From: Candidatus Fermentibacteraceae bacterium
GTDB taxonomy: Bacteria > Fermentibacterota > Fermentibacteria > Fermentibacterales > JCC-6
Length of the DNA: 34,074 bases
Assembly: GCA_016936235.1 (NCBI GenBank)
Contig: JAFGPK010000018.1
Location: forward strand, 1-34,074
Direction: 5' to 3'
The position numbers were made by a program, and so were the translations under genes. Under the pieces are notes generated by a model. That model ran no database searches and was not told the DNA's origin. It saw only the letters and a list, made by a program, of their open reading frames with translations. Every line of letters begins with the position of its first letter. The first letter of the stretch is position 1. Positions 8,198 through 14,827 of the stretch are shown here, piece by piece.

Positions 8198-8227
8198 GGG
8201 TTCCAGCCCATTGACCGCCTGGAACCC
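8198..8227. promoter_or_regulatory. Perfect 9-bp inverted repeat in the crtP leader
   Basis: GGGTTCCAG at 8198-8206 and CTGGAACCC at 8219-8227 are perfect inverted arms around a 12-nt spacer. It sits about 25-55 nt downstream of the plus-strand -10 and upstream of the minus-strand one. It could be an operator controlling both arms or an RNA hairpin in the crtP leader. No T-run follows, so it is not a simple terminator. Confidence 0.45.
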
Positions 8228-8304
8228 CAGCAAGTATCATCATTTAAGGAAAAGCCGGATCGGGCTGATTCAGATTTCTCAAGGCAAAAGTCTGGAGGGC
8301 AGGC

Positions 8305-9795
8305 ATGGAAGTAAAACGGGCAGAGAAGGTCGTGATAGTCGGTTCCGGTCTCGGAGGTATCTCAGCCGCCATCTCGCTTGCCCAGGAGGGATTCCAGGTA
8401 CAGATGTACGAGAAGAACGACAGGATAGGGGGCAAGCTCAACTTCCTGACGGAGAAGGGCTACACCTTTGACCTGGGTCCTTCCATCCTGACCCTGCCTC
8501 ATCTCTTCGAAGACCTCTTTTCCCGCAGCGGAAGGAAGCTGTCGGACTACGTCAGCATAAGGACGCTCCGTCCGCACTGGAGGAATTTCTTCGAGGACGG
8601 AACGGTCATAGACCTTCTGCCCGAACCAGAGGCCATGGCCCTGGAGGCCGAGAAGGCTGGAGAGGACCCAGCCGCGGTGAGAGGTTTCCTGAAGTATTCG
8701 GGGGAGCTGTACGATCTCGTGGACAGTGGATACTTCCAGCAGGGGCTGGACGATTCAAGAGATTTCAGGAAGTTCTACGGTCTGCTTCAGTTCCCGAAGT
8801 TCGATCTCTTCCGCAGCATGCACGGCAGCGTATGCAGACACCTGAAGAGCCCGTACATGAGGAACATCTTCGATTTCTTCATTAAATACGTGGGTTCCAG
8901 CGCACTGAGAGCCCCTGCATTCATGAACTGCCTGCCGACGATCCAGTTCAGGTACGATCTGTGGTATGCTGACGGCGGCATGTACAACATAGCCCGGGGG
9001 CTGGGCCGCCTCATGGAGGAACTGGGGATCGAGGTCAATCTCCGTTCCGAGGTGACGACCATCGGGAGTTCCGGCGACAGGGTGACCCACCTGGAACTCG
9101 AGAACGGCAGAAAAGTGGAAGCGGACATTGTCGTTTCCAATATGGAGGTCATTCCCGCATACCGTAGGCTGCTGAACGAAGACGAACCTTTCATGAGGAA
9201 GCTCAGAAAATTCGAGCCGGCATGTTCGGGACTGGTGCTTGACCTCGGGCTGGACAGGAAATACCCGCAGCTGGCCCATCACAATTTCTTCTTCTCCGGA
9301 GATCAGCATGATCATTTCACCAGCGTATTCCAGAAACGGGTACTTCCGCGGGATCCCACCATATACCTGGTGGCCGCCTCAAGGACGGACCCCACAGTGG
9401 CCCCGGAGGGCTGTGATTGTCTGAAGATACTTCCGCACATACCCTACATCAGGGAAGACGCTCCCATCAGCCGGGCGGAGTACATGGAATTCAAGGAGCT
9501 TATCCTGGACAAGCTGGAGCGCATGGGGCTTGAAGACCTGAGGAAAAGCGTGGTTTTCGAGCATGTCTGGACGCCCGAGGACATCCTTCAGAACTACTAC
9601 TCGAACAAGGGCTCCATTTACGGAGTTGTTTCGGACCGTTTCAGGAACTTTGCCTTCAAAGCCCCCAAACGAAGCACCAGGTACGGAAACCTGTATTTCG
9701 TGGGAGGCAGCGTTAATCCCGGAGGCGGAATGCCCATGGTGGTTCTCAGCGGCCGCAACGCTGCTCGAATGATCTCCGAGGACCATCCGGTTTGA
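8305..9795 (+). CDS. crtP: CrtP-like (CrtNb) 4,4'-diaponeurosporene oxygenase
   Basis: A 496-residue FAD enzyme of the CrtI superfamily. It matches Staphylococcus aureus CrtP along its length from memory. Shared blocks include GSGLGGISAAISLAQEGF, FDLGPSILTLPHLFEDLF, FFIKYVGSS, SNMEVIPAYRRLL, YPQLAHHNFFFS, VLPRDPTIYLV, LPHIPYI, VWTPEDI and YFVGGSVNPGGGMPMVVLSG. CrtP oxidises the terminal methyl group of 4,4'-diaponeurosporene to an aldehyde, which the neighbouring aldehyde dehydrogenase can turn into the acid. The start has GGAGG 6 nt upstream. It is the first gene of the rightward arm and its stop overlaps the start of the glycosyltransferase gene by 4 nt. Closeness to CrtP rather than CrtN is my strongest functional call in this cluster; regiochemistry on the actual substrate is inferred. 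Confidence 0.88.
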   Translation: MEVKRAEKVVIVGSGLGGISAAISLAQEGFQVQMYEKNDRIGGKLNFLTEKGYTFDLGPSILTLPHLFEDLFSRSGRKLSDYVSIRTLRPHWRNFFEDGTVIDLLPEPEAMALEAEKAGEDPAAVRGFLKYSGELYDLVDSGYFQQGLDDSRDFRKFYGLLQFPKFDLFRSMHGSVCRHLKSPYMRNIFDFFIKYVGSSALRAPAFMNCLPTIQFRYDLWYADGGMYNIARGLGRLMEELGIEVNLRSEVTTIGSSGDRVTHLELENGRKVEADIVVSNMEVIPAYRRLLNEDEPFMRKLRKFEPACSGLVLDLGLDRKYPQLAHHNFFFSGDQHDHFTSVFQKRVLPRDPTIYLVAASRTDPTVAPEGCDCLKILPHIPYIREDAPISRAEYMEFKELILDKLERMGLEDLRKSVVFEHVWTPEDILQNYYSNKGSIYGVVSDRFRNFAFKAPKRSTRYGNLYFVGGSVNPGGGMPMVVLSGRNAARMISEDHPV

Positions 9796-10883
9796 TCCTT
9801 ATCCTGGTTGTCCTGCTCCTGTGGACGACGGGCATTGTTCTAATATGGAGAATACCCGTCTGCGACGGGTCCGACGGAACCTGTTCTCCGGGGCAGCTTT
9901 CGGTTATCATTCCCGCCCGCAACGAGGCCGGGAATCTGCCCGTGCTGCTCAAGTCGATCCTGGAGCAGGAGGATCCCCCCCTTGAAGTGATAGTGGTAGA
10001 TGATCATTCCGAGGACGGTACCGCGGATGTGGCCAGAAGGAATGGAGCCAGGGTCCTGGGATCTGCACCCCTTCCCCCGGGCTGGACGGGCAAGACCTGG
10101 GCATGCCATCAGGGTGCCGCGGCAGCCGCGGGCAAATATCTTCTCTTCATCGATTCTGACACCTTCTTCCAGGACCGGGGACTGCCCGCACTGCTTGGCA
10201 GCTTCCATGGAGGAGTCCTTTCCCTTCTCCCTTATCATCGGATCATCAAACCTCACGAGGAACTCTCGGCCTTCTTCACCATTTCGATGATGATGGGGAT
10301 CGGAGCTTTCACCGTCCTTGGAGACAGAACATCTCCAACGGGCCTTTTCGGCCAGTCCATGCTGGTCGAAGCAGAGGATTACCGGAAGGCCGGAGGTCAC
10401 AGGGAGGTGAAGGGCAGGATACTGGAGAACTTCTTCATGGCCGGGAATTTCAGGAAGCTGGGAATTAAGCTGCATTGCAGAGGCGGCAGGGGTTCCCTTG
10501 GAATGCGCATGTATCCCGGAGGTATCGCGCAGCTGGCATCCGGCTGGAGCAAGGCCTTTGTCTCTGGAGCGGCTTCCGCTCCCCCGCTGCTCACTGCCCT
10601 GACATCCTTATGGATGTCCGGAGCCGTCATAGCAGCGATCATGGCCTTGCTGGCAGTTCCCTACGGCCGTCCCTGCTGGTTCCTGCCCTACTTCCTCTAC
10701 TCGATCCAGACCTGGAGCATCCTGAGGAGGACCGGCTCCTTCGGCCTGCTGACATCCCTCCTCTATCCGGTGCCCCTGCTATTCTACTTCTGGTTATTCT
10801 TCAGAGCTCTCTTCATGAGACTCACTCGCCGGTCTGTCACCTGGAAGGGCAGGCAGATGGGATCCGCGAAGGGCAGGGACTGA
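9792..10883 (+). CDS. crtQ: CrtQ-like carotenoate glycosyltransferase (GT2)
   Basis: A 363-residue membrane-associated family 2 glycosyltransferase. Residues 1-20 form a membrane helix, followed by the nucleotide-sugar domain (SVIIPARNEAGNLPVLL, VIVVDDHSEDGT) with the metal-binding DSD at 121-123, and the block PPGWTGKTWACHQGA that is typical of CrtQ and its relatives. Three hydrophobic segments near residues 265-345 end in a basic tail (RRSVTWKGRQ). Staphylococcal CrtQ adds glucose to the carboxyl of 4,4'-diaponeurosporenoate. The start is TTG, overlapping the crtP stop as TTGA, which implies translational coupling. Hopene-associated glycosyltransferases of the HpnB type look similar, but the flanking crtP and crtO homologues favour CrtQ. 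Confidence 0.82.
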   Translation: MILILVVLLLWTTGIVLIWRIPVCDGSDGTCSPGQLSVIIPARNEAGNLPVLLKSILEQEDPPLEVIVVDDHSEDGTADVARRNGARVLGSAPLPPGWTGKTWACHQGAAAAAGKYLLFIDSDTFFQDRGLPALLGSFHGGVLSLLPYHRIIKPHEELSAFFTISMMMGIGAFTVLGDRTSPTGLFGQSMLVEAEDYRKAGGHREVKGRILENFFMAGNFRKLGIKLHCRGGRGSLGMRMYPGGIAQLASGWSKAFVSGAASAPPLLTALTSLWMSGAVIAAIMALLAVPYGRPCWFLPYFLYSIQTWSILRRTGSFGLLTSLLYPVPLLFYFWLFFRALFMRLTRRSVTWKGRQMGSAKGRD

Positions 10884-10917
10884 ACTGGTACTGCATCCCG
10901 GAATCGTCTGGACCATT

Positions 10918-11373
10918 ATGCTCAATGTCCTTTTCTGGGCCGTTGTCAGTATGGGTGCAGCATGGCTTGGGACGAGATTTCCCGCCGGCAGGATATGCAT
11001 CGACGGCTGGATGTTCAGGCAGCGGGACTGGGAACGCGGCGGAAGGACCTATGAGAGACTGCTGAAGGTCCGCGGGTGGAAGGACCACCTTCCGGACTGG
11101 GGCGGTGTTTTCGCGGGAGGCTTTTCAAAAGGCAGACTGCAGTCGGCGTCAACGGACTATCTGGAGCGCTTCGCCGCGGAAACCTGCAGGGGAGAGGCAG
11201 TACACTGGGCCGTCATGATCTCCGGTCCGCTGTCCCTGATCTGGAATCCCTGGTGGGCCGGCATGCTGATGGTCCTGTACGGTACAGGGGCCAACCTTCC
11301 ATGTATTATTGTTCAGAGATACAACAGGATCAGGCTCCTGAACCTTCTACGGAACAGGCGGAATGATGGATAG
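10918..11373 (+). CDS. crtO: CrtO-like glycosyl-carotenoate acyltransferase
   Basis: A 151-residue membrane protein of the staphylococcal CrtO family. CrtO transfers a fatty acyl chain to the sugar of glycosyl-4,4'-diaponeurosporenoate, the last step to staphyloxanthin. The family blocks are plain: KDHLPDWGGVFAGGFSK, ETCRGEAVHW (R91, E93, H96), LIWNPWW and NLPCIIVQRYNRIRLL. There is an N-terminal membrane helix and a second pair after residue 95. The ATG has only a weak ribosome site; an in-frame CTG at 10885, just after the crtQ stop, would extend the first helix and is a possible start. Its end overlaps the next gene by about 11 nt. This name refers to the staphylococcal acyltransferase, not to CrtO-type beta-carotene ketolases. 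Confidence 0.87.
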   Translation: MLNVLFWAVVSMGAAWLGTRFPAGRICIDGWMFRQRDWERGGRTYERLLKVRGWKDHLPDWGGVFAGGFSKGRLQSASTDYLERFAAETCRGEAVHWAVMISGPLSLIWNPWWAGMLMVLYGTGANLPCIIVQRYNRIRLLNLLRNRRNDG

Positions 11374-13234
11374 AGCAGCAGCTTCAGCCCTGGAGACCGC
11401 GAGGCAGTGCAGGCACTACGCCATGTGCAAGATCGACTGCCTCGGCACCGGAGTCTGCCCCTCGGGCAGAAGGAACCATTTCGTATCGTACTACCCGCAG
11501 GGGATCATGGATATCACCGCCGCACTGCTCGAAGAACGGATACCTGTATCGGCTGGTCTGTTCCACGTTGCTGACCAGTGCACCATGTGCGGTATCTGCG
11601 ATCTGCAGTGCAATTTCGTGACGGGGCTCAGACCGATGAAGGCCGTAGAGGCGCTGAAGCGGCGCGTGACGGAGTTAAGGGCGAGGGGTGCCGTGCCGGT
11701 GGAAGCGCCTGAGGACAGTTTCCTGCTAAGTCTCAGGGAAATAACGGGCCGGGAGTTCTCTACTTCGGACCCGGCGCATCTGACAGCCTACTCCACCGAT
11801 CCCTGTCCCACTTCCGTGGAGACCGTCCCGGGATACGTCGCCCTTCCAGAGGATACGCAGCAGGTGAGCAGCATAGTGCGACTGTGCAGAAGCTGCGGCG
11901 TGGAGTACGTCGTTCGAGGGAACGGATCCTCCGTCATGGGGTTCGTGCTATCTCCCGGCGTTATCATAGATACCGCCAGAATGAGGACTCTGGAATTCAG
12001 GACCGAGGACAGGTCGGTAACTGTGGGAGCCGGGATAAGTTCGATGGAACTCCAGAAGGAGGCCGTCAGCATGGGTTTCAGGGTCAACACTGCCGAGCCG
12101 TCGGCTCTCTACTGCGCCAATATCATGTGTTCGGGAGTATTCTCGCTATTCTCCAGTTCCTGCGGAACCGGGCTGGACAACCTCATAGACGCTGAATTCG
12201 TGGATGATGAGGGGAATATCCTTCAGCTTTCCGGAAGGAACGGGCCGAATCCCTGTGCATTCCAGAGGTCGGGGGCGCTTCCTCCGGGCATATGCACAAG
12301 GGCCGTGGTGAAGCTTCATCCTGTGTGCGAGGGGGAATCCGCCATCGCTGTTCCCTTCGATTCGATGGAACCCGCCATCCTCTATGCGCGCGAGCTGAAC
12401 GCCATGGACATCGGACTGGGTATAGGAGTGCTGGGCACCGAATACCTTTGTACGTTCATGGCTCCCACCGCCGGCCTGGCAGGGACAATGCGCAGGATAT
12501 ACGGTGATGACCTGGGGATCGGGTACATGGTTGTCGTCCTGGGCAACCGCCACCATCTGAAGGCAGCCAGAGCCCTTGCTCCCTGCGCCATCGAACAGGG
12601 AATGATCACCGCCCTGACCCTGGGAATGACATCCCTTGAAAACAGCGGTTTCGCGTCCATTCTGAAGGGCATGGGGACCGACAGCCCCTACATGAACCTG
12701 GCGGAGCCCGGAATGCAGATACTCGTGGAAGCAGCCCTGGACCCCTCTCCCGAAGCCCTTGCCTCGGCCGTTGATCCTGACCTCAGGGAATCCTACGCGG
12801 CGCTCTACAGCAGGGATGAAATGACTGACATGCTATGGCTGAACACTTTCCGGATAATCAGCTCCAGAATGGGCAGGGAGGGTCATGTGGTGGCCTTCAT
12901 CCTCTACGTGCCCATGGATGTTCCGGACCTGGTGGCGGAGATCCACAGAAGTTTCGCCCGTGTGGCGGATGAGAACGGTGTAAGAGGCGACTTCGGCTTT
13001 CTCACTCCTTTGGAGAGGGGAAGCATGGGCGTACTTGAGTGGGACATGTACCTTGATCATACTGATGAGGACGAAGTGAAGAGGGCGCAGGAAGCCATGG
13101 TTCAGGCAGCCGGAATGATAGAGGGGCTTCAGGGGCGGGATCCGAGGATCCTGTGGATCAGGTACGTCTTCAACCAGGGGTTTGCCAGGAAGGAATCCTT
13201 CCTGCATCGGGGTTCTCTGCTTTCACATGAATGA
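11363..13234 (+). CDS. Fe-S/FAD-linked oxidase (FAD_binding_4 type) with N-terminal cysteine clusters
   Basis: A 623-residue redox protein of a type I cannot assign to a named enzyme. The N-terminus holds two cysteine sets: C16, C22, C26, C32, then a typical 4Fe-4S motif CTMCGICDLQC (C73, C76, C79, C83). From about residue 150 there is a PCMH-type FAD domain as in glycolate and lactate oxidases: PGYVALPEDTQQVSSIVRLC, VRGNGSSVMG, GVIIDTARM, VTVGAGISSMELQKEA. A GlcD-like substrate half fills the rest. Such fusions usually move electrons from a hydroxy acid or similar substrate to an Fe-S carrier, probably on the cytoplasmic side. Its start lies inside the crtO gene and its end overlaps the next gene, so it belongs to the same transcript. 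It has no counterpart in the staphylococcal crtOPQMN operon. Confidence 0.8.
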   Translation: MMDRAAASALETARQCRHYAMCKIDCLGTGVCPSGRRNHFVSYYPQGIMDITAALLEERIPVSAGLFHVADQCTMCGICDLQCNFVTGLRPMKAVEALKRRVTELRARGAVPVEAPEDSFLLSLREITGREFSTSDPAHLTAYSTDPCPTSVETVPGYVALPEDTQQVSSIVRLCRSCGVEYVVRGNGSSVMGFVLSPGVIIDTARMRTLEFRTEDRSVTVGAGISSMELQKEAVSMGFRVNTAEPSALYCANIMCSGVFSLFSSSCGTGLDNLIDAEFVDDEGNILQLSGRNGPNPCAFQRSGALPPGICTRAVVKLHPVCEGESAIAVPFDSMEPAILYARELNAMDIGLGIGVLGTEYLCTFMAPTAGLAGTMRRIYGDDLGIGYMVVVLGNRHHLKAARALAPCAIEQGMITALTLGMTSLENSGFASILKGMGTDSPYMNLAEPGMQILVEAALDPSPEALASAVDPDLRESYAALYSRDEMTDMLWLNTFRIISSRMGREGHVVAFILYVPMDVPDLVAEIHRSFARVADENGVRGDFGFLTPLERGSMGVLEWDMYLDHTDEDEVKRAQEAMVQAAGMIEGLQGRDPRILWIRYVFNQGFARKESFLHRGSLLSHE

Positions 13235-14357
13235 TGATCCGGTACTGATAACGGGGGCCACCGGCTTCCTCGGGGGGTTCCTGGCAGGTGAGCTTGTCCG
13301 AAGGGGGAAGAGGACATTCCTTGCCGCAGGGCCGCAGGCTGGGGCCGTGGACCGGATCAGGCGCCTGCTGGAATTCCTGGATGTTACTCCGAAATACTCC
13401 CCGAAAGTGTTTTCATCCGATATCACAAAACCCGGTCTCGGCCTGTGTCCGGAGGATGCCCGTGCACTGGATACCATTCGGGAGGTCATCCACTGCGCCG
13501 CCCTGACTTCCTTTTCCCATCGGGAGAGGGCGCGTCTTGAAGCGGTGAACATAGACGGGACCGCAAACATCCTGGACGCCGTGCCGGCGTGCAGACGCTT
13601 CTACCATATGAGCACGGCTTACGTGGCTGGAAAAGCTTCGGGCACATGTATGGAGGAGCCGGTGAGCACACGCTGTTTCAACAACCATTACGAGGCCACA
13701 AAGAAAAAGGCCGAGGATGTTGCCATGCATGTATGTCAGGGGAGGAACATCGACCTTACGATATTCAGGCCATCCATCACCTGCGGAGACTCGCGAACCG
13801 GAAGAAGTACAAGGTTCAATGCCCTCTACTATCCGGTAAGGGTCATGCTCTTCCTTCGGGACACCATCAGGAAGGATATTCTGGAAAGGGACGGTTCCAG
13901 GGCGTACTCCCTGGGGGCCTCGATGGATCCCTCGGGCCGGGTCAGACTTCCAGTAAGCCTTCCCGGAGCTGGTCGAATCAACGTGATCCCGGTGAATTAT
14001 CTGGTACAGGCCGTCATTGCAGTAATGGAGTCAGGGGCGACCGGGATATTTCACCTGGTGAACCCCCGGGAGAACACCGTCGGGGAATTGGCGTCCTTCA
14101 CCGAGGATTTCTACGGCATCACTGGAATATCCATCTCCCGCGAACTAGAGGCGGATGGTCCACTTCAGGCCCTTGTCAACAGCTACATGAAGGTCTACTA
14201 CCCCTATTTCTGCGACGGAAGGAGTTTTGACCGGAAAAGGTCAGACCGGGTCCTTCTGAATGAAGGGCTTGTATGTCCTTCTTTGAACAGGGAAGTATTC
14301 AAGGTGTGCATGGATTTCGCCATAGAGATGGACTGGGGTGCGAGAACGGAATTCTGA
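13227..14357 (+). CDS. NAD(P)-dependent male-sterility/thioester-reductase-like SDR
   Basis: A 376-residue extended short-chain dehydrogenase. An ATG at 13227 is chosen over an upstream one at 13182 because it begins just before the Rossmann motif (LITGATGFLGG). It overlaps the stop of the previous gene by 8 nt. The catalytic set is visible: Ser in HMSTAYVAG and the Tyr-Lys pair in NNHYEATKKKAEDVA. The region around DITKPGLGL, VIHCAALTSF and FRPSITCGDS matches the NAD-binding 'male sterility' family, which includes fatty acyl-CoA reductases and the terminal thioester reductases of carrier-protein systems. It may reduce an acyl thioester or a carotenoid-derived group, but the substrate is unknown. 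It is the last gene of the rightward pigment arm, followed by a small hairpin at 14427. Confidence 0.78.
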   Translation: MNDDPVLITGATGFLGGFLAGELVRRGKRTFLAAGPQAGAVDRIRRLLEFLDVTPKYSPKVFSSDITKPGLGLCPEDARALDTIREVIHCAALTSFSHRERARLEAVNIDGTANILDAVPACRRFYHMSTAYVAGKASGTCMEEPVSTRCFNNHYEATKKKAEDVAMHVCQGRNIDLTIFRPSITCGDSRTGRSTRFNALYYPVRVMLFLRDTIRKDILERDGSRAYSLGASMDPSGRVRLPVSLPGAGRINVIPVNYLVQAVIAVMESGATGIFHLVNPRENTVGELASFTEDFYGITGISISRELEADGPLQALVNSYMKVYYPYFCDGRSFDRKRSDRVLLNEGLVCPSLNREVFKVCMDFAIEMDWGARTEF

Positions 14358-14426
14358 TAACAGGAGAAAACTGGATTTCACGCCTTCCATCTGCTCGGCG
14401 TCAAGGCTACTCGGGGCCAGCGCCCT

Positions 14427-14450
14427 CCGGTCTTCACCGGTTTCGGTTTT
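14427..14450 (+). terminator. Weak terminator-like hairpin after the pigment arm
   Basis: CCGGT-CTTC-ACCGG forms a perfect 5-bp stem with a 4-nt loop at 14427-14440, followed by a T-rich stretch (TTTCGGTTTT). It is short for an intrinsic terminator but lies 70 nt after the last gene of the arm. Confidence 0.4.
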
Positions 14451-14490
14451 CTGCTTCATGATACGGGAGTGTGCTCCGATCAGCAAATGA

Positions 14491-14517
14491 GCAGATGAAG
14501 CAGATCAAGCAGATGAA
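14491..14517. repeat. Three tandem 9-nt repeats
   Basis: GCAGATGAA, GCAGATCAA and GCAGATGAA follow each other without gaps, and a degenerate copy (GCAAATGA) precedes them. They lie in the gap upstream of the STAND NTPase promoter. No function is evident. Confidence 0.5.
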
Positions 14518-14758
14518 CATGATACAAGGCCAGAACCCATCCGCGGGAAGAGTCTCCCCCGAGGTCCGGCATCCTTGCTGTACCACCTCTATCTCCGGCA
14601 CGTCGTCTTTCGAAGAAGTATAACCCATCCTGATCAATCAGTCTTCTCCGCTGGAATCAGTATGAAAACGATCCGGACGCTCAGAGACATCTGGTTGACC
14701 GAGGTGCAGCCAGAGTGTATCGGGATTAATGCGCCAGATTTGGGGAGGAGCCCATTTC

Positions 14759-14786
14759 TTGACATGAACAGATATCCGCGTATACT
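14759..14786 (+). promoter_or_regulatory. Near-consensus promoter of the STAND NTPase gene
   Basis: A perfect TTGACA at 14759-14764 and TATACT at 14781-14786 are separated by 16 nt. Transcription would begin near 14793, giving a leader of about 35 nt with GAGG before the ATG at 14828. It is the best promoter match in the window. Confidence 0.65.
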
Positions 14787-14827
14787 GAAATAATCCGGAA
14801 ATCCGTTCCCTTTCCGAGGTAGAGATC

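Larger units (their letters stand above)
14358..14758. other. Non-coding gap after the pigment arm
   Basis: About 400 bases with no convincing gene. Open frames here (for example 14575-14793) lack ribosome sites and read as low-quality sequence. It holds the small hairpin at 14427-14440 and the 9-nt tandem repeat at 14491-14517 described separately. Confidence 0.5.

Noticed and set aside
14491-14517. Tandem 9-nt repeats as a CRISPR or iteron array
   Set aside because: There are only three short units with no spacers, no cas or replication genes and no conserved iteron form.
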